NCBI GenBank assembly: GCA_030424975.1
Contig: JAUHVY010000002.1
Coordinates: 124,001-188,000 of the forward strand
Direction of reading: 5' to 3'
DNA from: Alphaproteobacteria bacterium
GTDB lineage: Bacteria > Pseudomonadota > Alphaproteobacteria > Micavibrionales > Micavibrionaceae
DNA: 64,000 bases
A model generated the notes under the pieces. The model saw nothing but the letters and a program-made list of their open reading frames with translations, searched no databases and was not told the DNA's origin. Both the position numbers and the translations under genes were made by a program. Of this stretch, positions 18,855 through 27,434 are shown in pieces (the first letter of the stretch is position 1; the number at the start of each line of letters is the position of its first letter).

Positions 18855-19947
18855 ATGCGTATTCCCGTATATATCGCCGCCCAAGCGCCGTAATAACTTC
18901 ATAGGAAATCGTTCCCGCATCGCGCGCTATATCATCAATCGTTTGATGATTACCAATAAATTCTGCGACATCGCCATGCGCAGGATATTGATTTTGCGGC
19001 ACATCACACAAATCACAAATTATTAAATCCATTGATACACGGCCGCGAAACGGCATACGCACACCATTCCAATATAGCGCCCCGTTATTGCTGAGCGATC
19101 TGAAAACGCCATCCGCATATCCCAAGGACACAACCGCAACATACGAATCGCGTTCAAATTTATATGTCGCATTATACCCTGCGGTTTCACCTGCTTTTAC
19201 GCTATGCACCTGAAGTACGGGAACATCCAAACGCAAAACCAATTCCATAGGGTTTTCTTCGCCTGTGATTGGCGCGCCACCATAAAGGGCGATACCGGGA
19301 CGCACCAAATCAAAATGATAATCAGATGATTGAAACACCCCGCCTGAATTACACAAGCTGTATTTAGCCTGCGGGAAATGTTTTGTAATGCCTCGAAAAC
19401 GTTCATTTTGCTGCGCATTTTGCGCCGCACTGCGATCATCAGAAGACGAAAAATGGCTCATCACATATTGTACATTTATCGCATCCAAACGCGATAGATC
19501 ATCACATAAAATTTGCGCTTCACCCTGCGGCAGACCAAGCCTGTTCATCGCCGTATCAAAATGCAGCAATGCGGGTAAATCCCTGCCGTTTTCTTTGCTA
19601 AACGCGTTATAACGCTCTATATCATCCAATGCATTTAAAACCGGCGTTAACTGATATGCGAGAAAATCTTGCTGCAGGTCAGGCCAAAACCCGTTGAGAA
19701 TATATATATTGGCACCATCACCCAGGATCTTACGCGCGCGCATCCCTTCCTCTATGGTGGCGACAAAAAAATCACGACACCCCTGATCAAACAGCGCAGG
19801 CAAAACACCTTCCGCCCCAAGGCCATAACAATCGGCCTTCACTGATGCCCCCGTCACACAAGATTGCCCGACCACTCTATCGATCAACGCATAATTGCGT
19901 TTGATCGCTTGTGTATCAATACGCAACCTGCCAGACATAGAGCTCAT
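18853..19947 (-). CDS. alr: Alanine racemase
   Basis: PLP-dependent enzyme making D-alanine for peptidoglycan. The 364-residue protein has the PLP lysine in SVKADCYGLGA (K37), the catalytic Tyr region AGYNATYKFE, and the C-terminal GRVSMDLIICDL and GTISYEVITALGRRY motifs. The length is normal. It lies 9 bases downstream of dnaB on the same strand, a common dnaB-alr arrangement, and is probably co-transcribed with it. D-Ala supply links functionally to PBP1A and the VanX-like dipeptidase in the window. Confidence 0.96.
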   Translation of the reverse strand: MSSMSGRLRIDTQAIKRNYALIDRVVGQSCVTGASVKADCYGLGAEGVLPALFDQGCRDFFVATIEEGMRARKILGDGANIYILNGFWPDLQQDFLAYQLTPVLNALDDIERYNAFSKENGRDLPALLHFDTAMNRLGLPQGEAQILCDDLSRLDAINVQYVMSHFSSSDDRSAAQNAQQNERFRGITKHFPQAKYSLCNSGGVFQSSDYHFDLVRPGIALYGGAPITGEENPMELVLRLDVPVLQVHSVKAGETAGYNATYKFERDSYVAVVSLGYADGVFRSLSNNGALYWNGVRMPFRGRVSMDLIICDLCDVPQNQYPAHGDVAEFIGNHQTIDDIARDAGTISYEVITALGRRYIREYA

Positions 19948-19956
19948 ACGGATACC

Positions 19957-21453
19957 TTAAAAACTATGGCTATCGTGGATTTCATCAAGATCACTAAAGC
20001 GTGTAACATGCCCATTAAAGTGCATGCGCACCGTGCCGATCGGGCCGTGACGCGCCTTTGCGATGATACATTCACCGACATTCAATGCACGCTCGCATCG
20101 CTCTTGCCATTGCATATACTTATCGGTTCCAACCTCGGGCTCAGCACGGTGAAGGTAATACTCCTCACGGTAAACGAACATCACAACGTCCGCATCCTGC
20201 TCAATCGATCCTGATTCACGAAGATCAGAAAGCATCGGGCGCTTGTCTTCACGTTGTTCAACCATACGAGAGAGCTGCGAAAGCGCCAAAACAGGTATAT
20301 TCAATTCCTTCGCAATAGCCTTAAGCCCTCTTGTAATTTCAGAAACCTCTTGCACACGATTTGATTCCGATTGGCGCGACCCCGAACCGCGTAAAAGCTG
20401 CAAGTAGTCAATCACAAGAAAATCAAGGCCATGCTGGCGCTTCAAACGACGCGCACGCGTACGCACCGCACCAATCGAAAGCGCAGGGGTATCATCAATA
20501 TGCAACGGCACTTGTGATAAAGTTTGGCTCGCCTTTACGAAATTCTGGAAATCTTCCTGCTTAATATCCCCTTGCTTGATCGCATGACCTGAAATATTGG
20601 CAACATCAGCAAGAATACGTGTTGCGAGCTGGTCCGATGACATCTCAAGCGAGAAAAACCCGACGCGCGCGCCTTCTTTACCGCCTGTTTCCGCATAACG
20701 TCGCGCGGTATTATATGCAATATTCGTCGCAAGTGCCGTTTTACCCATCGATGGACGACCCGCAAGAATGATCAAGTCAGAAGGGTGCAAACCACCGGTT
20801 TGTTTATCAAGATCACGAAGACCTGTCGTCGCCCCCGTCACATGCCCCTTTGTCTTGAACGCCTTTTCTGCAATTTCAATAGATACCAACACAGAATCAC
20901 GAAGAGAAACGAAACCGCCGGACTTCTCACCATTTTCCGCCAAAGAGAACAAATTGCTTTCCGCTTTTTCAATGGTGTTCACAGCCGAAGAATCAAGCGT
21001 ATGCTCATAGGCCTCATTGACGATCTCTTCACCCAGATCAATCAACTGACGGCGCATAAATAATTCATGAATTGTCTGCGCATAGTCATGTACGTTAATC
21101 ACGCTGACAATGCTTCCCGCAAGCTCAGCAAGGTAACGCCCGCCGCCAAGCTCAGTCAAATCGGCATCCTGATCAAAATACCCCTTCAGGGTAACAGGTG
21201 ACGCGGTTTGCCCACGCTCAACAAATTGATTAATGGCGGTAAAAATGCGCTGATGCACCGGCAAAAAGAAATGCTCTGACCGAAGTAAATCGCCGATTTT
21301 TTCAAATGCGCCGTTATTAACTAGCAAAGCACCAAGCAAGCCTTGCTCTGCCTCCATGTTATGCGGCAACACCCGATAATGCGGGTCGTCGGATTGCTCA
21401 TGCGCGATGTGTTGCGCGCCCGTGATATTTTCAAATAATGCGTCTGTACTCAT
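19957..21453 (-). CDS. dnaB: Replicative DNA helicase
   Basis: Hexameric helicase that unwinds DNA at the replication fork. The 498-residue protein has an N-terminal primase-interacting domain beginning around LPHNMEAEQGLLGALL, a linker, and a RecA-like motor with Walker A AGRPSMGKTALATNIA, the DFLVIDYLQLL Walker B region, and the ALSQLSRMVEQREDKRP and SGSIEQDADVVMFVYR motifs. No intein is present. The ATG is preceded by a T-rich stretch without a clear ribosome-binding site. A near-perfect hairpin lies between rplI and this gene, so read-through from the ribosomal operon may be limited. Confidence 0.97.
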   Translation of the reverse strand: MSTDALFENITGAQHIAHEQSDDPHYRVLPHNMEAEQGLLGALLVNNGAFEKIGDLLRSEHFFLPVHQRIFTAINQFVERGQTASPVTLKGYFDQDADLTELGGGRYLAELAGSIVSVINVHDYAQTIHELFMRRQLIDLGEEIVNEAYEHTLDSSAVNTIEKAESNLFSLAENGEKSGGFVSLRDSVLVSIEIAEKAFKTKGHVTGATTGLRDLDKQTGGLHPSDLIILAGRPSMGKTALATNIAYNTARRYAETGGKEGARVGFFSLEMSSDQLATRILADVANISGHAIKQGDIKQEDFQNFVKASQTLSQVPLHIDDTPALSIGAVRTRARRLKRQHGLDFLVIDYLQLLRGSGSRQSESNRVQEVSEITRGLKAIAKELNIPVLALSQLSRMVEQREDKRPMLSDLRESGSIEQDADVVMFVYREEYYLHRAEPEVGTDKYMQWQERCERALNVGECIIAKARHGPIGTVRMHFNGHVTRFSDLDEIHDSHSF

Positions 21454-21462
21454 AAAAAGAAA

Positions 21463-21489
21463 CTAGCAAATGCATCACACATTCGCTAG
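21463..21489 (-). terminator. Hairpin between rplI and dnaB, probable terminator/attenuator
   Basis: Arms CTAGCAAATG and CATTCGCTAG pair over 10 bp with a single mismatch around a 7-base loop. Read on the minus strand the stem is followed by TTTCTTTTT just before the dnaB ATG. This fits a weak rho-independent terminator or attenuator at the end of rpsF-rpsR-rplI. Confidence 0.55.
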
Positions 21490-21537
21490 CTCTTAAATTT
21501 TTATCACTGTGAATATCGGGGATATATCCCGTTCACA

Positions 21538-22143
21538 TTAAGCGGCGTCTTCGCCCTGCTCTTCAGCAGCATCATCAGCTTGCGCTTCAACTTCTTCTGC
21601 CTGCTCTTCTGCTACTTCTTCTTCGTAGTAATCATCAGAAGCATCAGCAATCAACGCACGACCTGTTTCAGCCTGAATCTGAGCTTCTTCAGATGAACGT
21701 GCAATGTTTACTGTGATCGCAACTTTTACTTCCGGGTGAAGAACAACATCAACATCGATAAGACCGATTGTTTTGATGTTTTGGTTCAAATCAACCTGGC
21801 TACGTGCGATTTGCTCTTTTGTTGCTTCAGCCAAAGCCACAGCAATATCACGAGAGTTCACAGAACCAAATAATTGACCGGCTTCAGATGCCTGACGAAT
21901 AACAGGAACCTTAACACCTTCAATTTTCTTAGCCAATTTCTCAGCTTCTTTTTTCGCTTTTTCATTCTCAGCTTCAAGAACTTTCTTCTGAGCTTCAAAA
22001 TATGCAAGGTTTTCCTTACTTGCGCGCAAAGCTTTCTTCTGCGGCAATAGGTAGTTACGTGCATAGCCGGGCTTAACGCTTACGATTTCGCCCATGTTGC
22101 CGAGCTTTTCAACGCGCTCTAGCAGAATGACTTGTGTCGACAT
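21538..22143 (-). CDS. rplI: 50S ribosomal protein L9
   Basis: Large-subunit ribosomal protein binding 23S rRNA near the L1 stalk. The N-terminal globular domain (VILLERVEKLGNMGEIVSVKPGYARNYLLP) is followed by the long connecting helix rich in Lys/Glu/Ala and the C-terminal domain (LFGSVNSRDIAVAL). The protein has 201 residues rather than the usual ~150, because of a ~45-residue Glu/Ala/Asp-rich tail. Such tails are common in alphaproteobacterial L9. It is the third gene of rpsF-rpsR-rplI. Confidence 0.97.
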   Translation of the reverse strand: MSTQVILLERVEKLGNMGEIVSVKPGYARNYLLPQKKALRASKENLAYFEAQKKVLEAENEKAKKEAEKLAKKIEGVKVPVIRQASEAGQLFGSVNSRDIAVALAEATKEQIARSQVDLNQNIKTIGLIDVDVVLHPEVKVAITVNIARSSEEAQIQAETGRALIADASDDYYEEEVAEEQAEEVEAQADDAAEEQGEDAA

Positions 22144-22164
22144 AATTTCTCTCCAAATCTGATC

Positions 22165-22443
22165 TTAACGACGGCCTTGTGGGCGCTGGTCGGTTTCATG
22201 TTGAACATACGGCAATAGACCCATGTAGCGAGCGCGTTTGATTGCTTTTGCAAGTTCGCGTTGCTTCTTTTGGGATACCGCTGTGATACGGCTAGGGATA
22301 ATTTTCCCACGCTCTGAGATATAACGGCTCAATAGCTTTGTGTTCTTCCAGTCGATCTCAGGTGCATTAGGACCTGTGAACGGACATGTCTTTTTACGAC
22401 GGAAAAACGGACGTTTTACTGTTGGGGCATCTGCAGCTGACAT
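22165..22443 (-). CDS. rpsR: 30S ribosomal protein S18
   Basis: Small-subunit protein that forms a heterodimer with S6 on the 16S platform. The 92-residue sequence includes [29 protein letters not shown] and the highly conserved [24 protein letters not shown]. The start overlaps the last base of rpsF, so the two are translationally coupled; rplI follows after 21 bases. Confidence 0.97.
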   Translation of the reverse strand: MSAADAPTVKRPFFRRKKTCPFTGPNAPEIDWKNTKLLSRYISERGKIIPSRITAVSQKKQRELAKAIKRARYMGLLPYVQHETDQRPQGRR

Positions 22444-22817
22444 TATGCGGCCTCCTTCTTATCTTTGTAGTTTCTGTCACTCTTTTCATCACGACCGCCT
22501 TTGTCCATCATTACGGACGGGCCATCTGTTAGCTCTTCCAAACGAAGTGATTGGTAGCGCACAACGTCTTCATGCAAACGCATTTGACGTTCCATTTCGT
22601 GCAATGCATCAGCTTCTGTTTCAAGCTCAAGCAAAACATAGTGACCTTTACGGGCTTTGTTGATTTTATATGCAAAGTTTCTCAAACCCCAAAATTCTGT
22701 TTTGTGGATTTTGCCGCTTGCATCTTTAATGATTTTTTCAAAAGACGCTGTGATATCTTTCACCTGCGCTTCTGTAAGGTCTTGCCGTGCGATAAACACG
22801 GTTTCATAATAAGGCAT
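22443..22817 (-). CDS. rpsF: 30S ribosomal protein S6
   Basis: Small-subunit protein partner of S18. The 124 residues begin [19 protein letters not shown] and include the conserved [20 protein letters not shown] segment, followed by a charged Asp/Lys tail beyond the ferredoxin-like domain. AGGAGG lies 5 bases before the ATG. First gene of the rpsF-rpsR-rplI operon. The operon's upstream region is shared with the divergent fabD; I could not establish an S6:S18 autoregulatory RNA motif by eye. Confidence 0.97.
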   Translation of the reverse strand: MPYYETVFIARQDLTEAQVKDITASFEKIIKDASGKIHKTEFWGLRNFAYKINKARKGHYVLLELETEADALHEMERQMRLHEDVVRYQSLRLEELTDGPSVMMDKGGRDEKSDRNYKDKKEAA

Positions 22818-23025
22818 TTCATTTCCTCCTGAGTTAGCGCAAAGCCCTTCTTACACCTTGTAATCCGTAGTCTTTGCATAGTTGACGAGCCTTTTCGCCA
22901 ACGAGGTTTCTTTCAAAGTGTGTGGAATATAGCGAAACCCACAGATTTCGCAAGTTTTTTCTTCAAAAACTGTATCACGCGCTACCTTACACGGATATGG
23001 TCATGCGGTTTAGGGTATATACATA

Positions 23026-23053
23026 TTGACAAACGTTCCCGATCACATATTGT
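23026..23053 (+). promoter_or_regulatory. Candidate sigma-70 promoter for fabD
   Basis: A perfect TTGACA (23026-23031) is followed after 16 bases by TATTGT (23048-23053, 4 of 6 matches to the -10 consensus), 37 bases before the fabD ATG. Seen only by pattern, and the -10 is weak. Confidence 0.45.
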
Positions 23054-23090
23054 TTGCACCGCAAATTGAAATCAGAATTAAGAGGTTATC

Positions 23091-24032
23091 ATGACACGCG
23101 CATTCGTATTCCCCGGTCAGGGTTCACAGTTTATCGGCATGGGCAAAGAGCTTGCCGAGAGTTTCGAAGAAGCGCGCCTGACGTTCCAGGAAGTCGATGA
23201 CGCCTTGTCCCAAAACCTGAGTAAAATGATGTTCGAAGGCGAAGAAGCTGACCTGAACATGACAGAAAACACACAGCCTGCCCTGATGGCAATGTCAATG
23301 GCTGTTGTTAACGTCCTCAGAACGCAAGGAAAACTTGAACTTGCCGATCATGCATCCTATGTCGCGGGTCACTCTTTGGGTGAATACTCCGCTCTTACGG
23401 CTGCGGGTACAATCTCCCTTGCAGATACGGCGCGCCTTTTGAAATTGCGCGGCACCTCCATGCAAAAAGCCGTCCCTGTCGGTGTAGGCTCTATGGCCGC
23501 GATTCTCGGCCTTGATTACGATGTCGTCGAAGAAATTGCAAAAGAAGCAGCCAAAGATCAGGTCTGCGCCGCGGCGAATGATAACTCTGACGGACAGGTT
23601 GTGGTCAGCGGCCATAAAGAAGCCGTCGAACGCGCCGTTGCTTTGGCGACAGAAAAAGGCGCCCGCAAAGCGGTTATCCTGCCGGTGAGCGCACCGTTCC
23701 ATTGTGCATTGATGGCACCCGCCGCAGAAGCCATGGCGCCCGCATTAAGTGAAACAACATTTAACGCACCATCCGTTCCCGTTGTTGCGAATGTTACAGC
23801 AAAAGCAGAAACGTCACCTGATGTCTTACGCAATCTGCTTGTTGAGCAAATTACAGGTTCCGTGCGCTGGCGCGAATCTGTTTTGTTTATGCGTGATCAA
23901 GGCGTAAACGAATTGGTTGAGCTTGGCGCAGGAAAAGTCCTTAGCGGCTTAACCCGCAGAATCGACCGCGCCGTTGGCGGCCAGAACATTGGTACACCCG
24001 CGGATATAGAATCATTTTTAGCTAAATTGTAG
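23091..24032 (+). CDS. fabD: Malonyl-CoA:ACP transacylase
   Basis: Transfers malonyl from CoA to acyl carrier protein for fatty acid synthesis. The 313-residue protein has the N-terminal FPGQGSQFIGMG oxyanion motif, the nucleophile Ser in VAGHSLGEYSAL near residue 92, and the catalytic His in VSAPFHCALM near residue 203. AAGAGG precedes the ATG by 6 bases. It is separated from fabG by a minus-strand orphan gene, so the usual fabD-fabG-acpP-fabF order is broken here. Confidence 0.96.
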   Translation: MTRAFVFPGQGSQFIGMGKELAESFEEARLTFQEVDDALSQNLSKMMFEGEEADLNMTENTQPALMAMSMAVVNVLRTQGKLELADHASYVAGHSLGEYSALTAAGTISLADTARLLKLRGTSMQKAVPVGVGSMAAILGLDYDVVEEIAKEAAKDQVCAAANDNSDGQVVVSGHKEAVERAVALATEKGARKAVILPVSAPFHCALMAPAAEAMAPALSETTFNAPSVPVVANVTAKAETSPDVLRNLLVEQITGSVRWRESVLFMRDQGVNELVELGAGKVLSGLTRRIDRAVGGQNIGTPADIESFLAKL

Positions 24033-24048
24033 ATAAAAAAAAACCGCT

Positions 24049-24627
24049 CTACGCGATCTCCTGTGTGGCATATATTTCGTCGTTTGATGCTTGCACATCA
24101 AGGGAATTGTCGAAATCGTTTCGTGCCTCCGGTAACCAACGACGTTCATGCGCTGCATCAATATTATCTGCAACCTTTTCCAAAGCATCCGCAATCTGAG
24201 GGGAATGCATATATTCGCGGAAAATCGTCGCATCACCGCGCATCACATCTGTTTTTTCAGGTAAAGCGAATAAATAATCGAAATCAACCTGAACATATCC
24301 GCCACGCGCCTTTGACGCAGCATCAACGAATCCCTGCAACGCGTTCAATAACTCGTTACGGTTTTCCTTTAATTCAGAATCTGATGTGGTGTGCTTTGTT
24401 TGTGCCTGCAAACACATTTCGCGAAGTTCACGTAATTGGTGATAAACCTGTGTTTCATAACGGCCGAATATCGCATCGTTATCCAAGTAATCACGCACAG
24501 GCTCCAGCATTTGCTCGAGCGTTTCCGTCTCGATATAAATGGCAGGTTTTTCCTGCAACAACGGGTCACTTTTGACCGCTTCTGCCGCTGCACGGAACTG
24601 ATTTTGAAACTCTACTGACAAGCTCAT
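24049..24627 (-). CDS. Hypothetical protein between fabD and fabG
   Basis: Unrecognised cytosolic protein of 192 residues from the ATG at 24627 (MSLSVEFQNQFRAAAEAV). It is mostly helical and acidic, with no signal, membrane segment or clear motif. A TTG 39 bases upstream (24666) extends the frame, but has no better ribosome-binding site. The gene converges with fabD. A weak GC hairpin followed by eight or nine T on the minus strand overlaps its stop codon and may terminate it. It interrupts what is normally a continuous fab cluster. Confidence 0.7.
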   Translation of the reverse strand: MSLSVEFQNQFRAAAEAVKSDPLLQEKPAIYIETETLEQMLEPVRDYLDNDAIFGRYETQVYHQLRELREMCLQAQTKHTTSDSELKENRNELLNALQGFVDAASKARGGYVQVDFDYLFALPEKTDVMRGDATIFREYMHSPQIADALEKVADNIDAAHERRWLPEARNDFDNSLDVQASNDEIYATQEIA

Positions 24628-24867
24628 AATTTGTTTTTTATCACATTTGTTTACAAAAATGCACAAAAAATTACAGAAAATCTATAATTTGTGGCGCTTA
24701 TACGCCCATGTTGTGCAAGCTGTCAACAAAATATGACAACCTTTCACTTTCGCTTGTTTAAACCATTCTCTTCCGAATCGCATATTACCCTTTTTGGGCA
24801 TCTTTACAAGCGCATTTCTAATGTTTAAACCATTAAGGCAATCATAGTGGAAAAAGGTTAACAAAAC

Positions 24868-25605
24868 ATGTTTGATTTTACAGAAAAATGCGCACTGGTA
24901 ACAGGCGCAACAGGCGGAATTGGTGGAGAAATTGCAAAAGCATTGCACGCACAAGGTGCTGTTGTCGGCATTTCAGGCCGTAACGAAGAGAAACTGAATG
25001 CACTGGCGGCCGAGCTTGGCGATCGCGTGCATGTCTTACCTGCGGATTTATCGGGCGATGACGCAATCAAGGATCTTGTGAAGCGCGCAGAAGACGCCAT
25101 GGGTAAAATCGATATCTTGGTGAATAACGCAGGCTTAACACGTGACGGCCTTTCCATGCGCATGAGTGACGCCGATTGGCAAGACGTTCTGGATGTAAAC
25201 CTTACCGCGCCGTTTAAATTGGCGCAGGCCGTACAACGCGGCATGATGAAGCGCCGCACCGGGCGAATCGTTAATATTTCATCCGTTGTCGGTGTGACAG
25301 GTAATCCGGGTCAATGTAACTATGTGGCGTCCAAGGCAGGCATGATCGGTTGGAGCAAAGCTATGGCCGCAGAAGTGGCAAGCCGCGGCATTACTGTAAA
25401 CTGTATCGCACCGGGCTTTATTGCCACTGCGATGACAGATGCATTGAATGATGACCAAAAGGCAAAAATCAATTCAACAATTCCTGCGGGCAAAATGGGC
25501 GCCAGCGAGGATATAGCGGCGGCGGCCGTCTTCCTTGCCAGTGATGAAGCAGGATATGTTACCGGCCAAACCATTCATGTGAATGGCGGCATGGCGATGA
25601 TTTAA
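24868..25605 (+). CDS. fabG: 3-oxoacyl-[ACP] reductase
   Basis: NADPH-dependent reductase of the fatty acid elongation cycle, short-chain dehydrogenase fold, 245 residues. The cofactor motif TGATGGIGGEIA, the NNAGLTRDGLSMRM segment, catalytic Ser in NISSVVGVTGNPGQ, and Y-x-x-x-K in NYVASKAGMIG are all present, and the C-terminal GYVTGQTIHVNGGMAMI closes the domain. The family features point to FabG rather than PhaB or another SDR. It is followed 10 bases later by a HAD phosphatase instead of acpP. Confidence 0.94.
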   Translation: MFDFTEKCALVTGATGGIGGEIAKALHAQGAVVGISGRNEEKLNALAAELGDRVHVLPADLSGDDAIKDLVKRAEDAMGKIDILVNNAGLTRDGLSMRMSDADWQDVLDVNLTAPFKLAQAVQRGMMKRRTGRIVNISSVVGVTGNPGQCNYVASKAGMIGWSKAMAAEVASRGITVNCIAPGFIATAMTDALNDDQKAKINSTIPAGKMGASEDIAAAAVFLASDEAGYVTGQTIHVNGGMAMI

Positions 25606-25615
25606 AGATCGCGCC

Positions 25616-26296
25616 GTGGCCTACTCCCTCATCATATTCGATTGTGACGGCACATTGGTCGATAGCGAGTATTTAAACAATCTTGCTATCGTTTCCATGC
25701 TGCATGAATTCGGCTTAAACGATTACACAATGGATCATGCGCTGGAGGAATTTGTCGGCCTGCGTTTCAGTACAATTATCGGCAACATCGCCGCGCAAAC
25801 AGGGCATGTTTTCCCAAATGATGCGGCGAAACGATATTTAGCCCGTGTCAGAGAGCTGGCCCCCGTTCACATGAAGGCCATAGAAGGTACGGAATATGTG
25901 ATCGAAGCCGCACAAAAGACAGCAGAAACCTTCGTTGTTTCAAACGGTGAGCGTAACAACGTCTTTGCCGCATTAGACTTTACTAACCTACGGCGTTTTT
26001 TCATAGATGAACGCGTTATCACCGGGTTAATGGCCCCTAATCCCAAACCTGCGCCCGATCTGTTTTTACTTGCAGCAAACACGGTAAATATACAACCTCA
26101 AGAATCGCTAGTCATAGAAGACAGCACAACAGGCGTGCGCGCCGCCGTCGCCGCCAATATGGATGTATGGGGTTTTGTCGGCACGCACCACGATCAGGAC
26201 GCGCAAACAAAACGGTTGCTCGATTTAGGGGCAAAAGCCTGTTTTTCGAATATGAATGATGTGCTGAGCGCGTTAAATGAAGTCCAAAGCGCATAA
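25616..26296 (+). CDS. HAD-superfamily phosphatase
   Basis: A 226-residue haloacid dehalogenase-like hydrolase starting at GTG. Motif I is FDCDGTLVDSE, motif II a VVSNG segment, motif III a Lys in NPKPAPDLFL, and motif IV VIEDSTTGVRAAVAANM. The helical cap between motifs I and II and the overall pattern resemble beta-phosphoglucomutase or 6-phosphogluconate phosphatase (YieH) relatives. The substrate is not deducible. It is probably co-transcribed with fabG (10-base gap) and overlaps the 3' end of the next, convergent gene by 24 bases. Confidence 0.85.
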   Translation: MAYSLIIFDCDGTLVDSEYLNNLAIVSMLHEFGLNDYTMDHALEEFVGLRFSTIIGNIAAQTGHVFPNDAAKRYLARVRELAPVHMKAIEGTEYVIEAAQKTAETFVVSNGERNNVFAALDFTNLRRFFIDERVITGLMAPNPKPAPDLFLLAANTVNIQPQESLVIEDSTTGVRAAVAANMDVWGFVGTHHDQDAQTKRLLDLGAKACFSNMNDVLSALNEVQSA

Positions 26297-26854
26297 ATGA
26301 TCATAAAACGCCTGCTGGTTATGGGCCACTTCTCTCGGGTATTGTTTTTTCAGCAAACCATACGCATTTATCAATTTACGATGCGCACTTTGCACACGTT
26401 GATTGGCTCCCGGATTTTTGGATAGAGCATTATAATATTTAACATCGCGCGTCGCATGCCACTCATAGAAGAATGCACGCTGCTCTTTAATCGCGTTTTT
26501 CACTTCATCCTCAACCAAGGCCAGCGTTTTATTTGGGGCTTTTATCATGTCAAAGCTCCCTAATAAGGCGGAAATTTGCTCGTTATATTTTTCAATATAT
26601 TTATCGGCCTTGTGCGCGCGAAAATATGCGAGCATCGTCATGCGCTCGCGAAACGCCATATCCGTCACAAAAAACAAATGATCCAGATATTTTGCATCCT
26701 CTTCACTCAAGGTAGAAACGCTTTTATCAAATGTCGTTTGCTGGTGTTTTTGTAATTTATAGGCTTGCTCTACGGTCATGCCTGCCGCGAATGTCGGAAC
26801 GGCAGCAAAAACAGCCATATTCATAACGGCCATATATATAAGAATTTTACGCAT
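26273..26854 (-). CDS. Secreted hypothetical protein
   Basis: Unrecognised, 193 residues from the ATG at 26854, which has GAGGGAGG just upstream; another ATG 12 bases earlier is in frame. A signal peptide (MRKILIYMAVMNMAVFAAVPTFAAG) predicts export. The mature protein is helical, with many Tyr, Phe, Lys and His residues, and one Cys near the C-terminus. Its helical, Lys/Tyr-rich make-up recalls the secreted orphan at 9.97 kb, but I cannot show homology. The 3' end overlaps the HAD gene. Confidence 0.72.
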   Translation of the reverse strand: MRKILIYMAVMNMAVFAAVPTFAAGMTVEQAYKLQKHQQTTFDKSVSTLSEEDAKYLDHLFFVTDMAFRERMTMLAYFRAHKADKYIEKYNEQISALLGSFDMIKAPNKTLALVEDEVKNAIKEQRAFFYEWHATRDVKYYNALSKNPGANQRVQSAHRKLINAYGLLKKQYPREVAHNQQAFYDHLCALDFI

Positions 26855-26901
26855 TTCCTCCCTCATGTTTAGCGCCCGTTTATCGCATTATATACCAATT
26901 T

Positions 26902-27408
26902 TCATAAATCGACAAAACGGCCGATCTTAACATCTTTCGTCACGGTGCTTGGTAAAAACAGGCTTGCGTTCATCGCGAGATATATTCCAGGCGCGCTCAT
27001 TTGCGCAGCAGCCAGCGCATACCCCAAATTAAAACCGCCGTCACTCATTGCAAATTCCTTCAACGGTATCATCGCCCCTGTCAAAACAACGGTCTTATCT
27101 GATGCGTTTAAATGTTCATCCATATAATCAAGCGTATCGGCCATAGTCGACGTCCCATGCACAATAACAATGTGCTTTGCCGTCGCCCTTTCAACCGCAG
27201 CGACAATTTTTGCACGCACATCATCGGTCATATCCGCGCTATCGATCTGGCACAGCGTTTCAAAGCTCACTGCGCTTTGCGTTTTAATAATATCGGCAAA
27301 ATAGGCAGGCAAAATCGATTCGTATAAAAACTCAGGCTTTTCCGCGCTCGGATCATATGCCTTTTCAATCGTGCCGCCCGTCAAAATAAAATGCACCGCT
27401 TTGCGCAT
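26902..27408 (-). CDS. Short asparaginase-domain protein
   Basis: A 168-residue protein corresponding to only the N-terminal domain of type I/II asparaginases. The two active-site Thr motifs are visible: TGGTIEK at the start and VHGTSTMADTLDY near residue 90, with Lys in LTGAMIPLKEF. Full-length asparaginases have about 330 residues with a second domain; stand-alone N-terminal forms are known as a separate family, so this is probably intact rather than truncated. Substrate uncertain. It lies 26 bases downstream of pyk on the same strand and is probably co-transcribed. Confidence 0.82.
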   Translation of the reverse strand: MRKAVHFILTGGTIEKAYDPSAEKPEFLYESILPAYFADIIKTQSAVSFETLCQIDSADMTDDVRAKIVAAVERATAKHIVIVHGTSTMADTLDYMDEHLNASDKTVVLTGAMIPLKEFAMSDGGFNLGYALAAAQMSAPGIYLAMNASLFLPSTVTKDVKIGRFVDL

Positions 27409-27434
27409 CCATCACTCCCTTTTTACTTTTAATC

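Noticed and set aside
22818-23025. Possible S6:S18 autoregulatory RNA in the rpsF leader
   Set aside because: I could not fit the known structure with confidence; a covariance model search would be needed.
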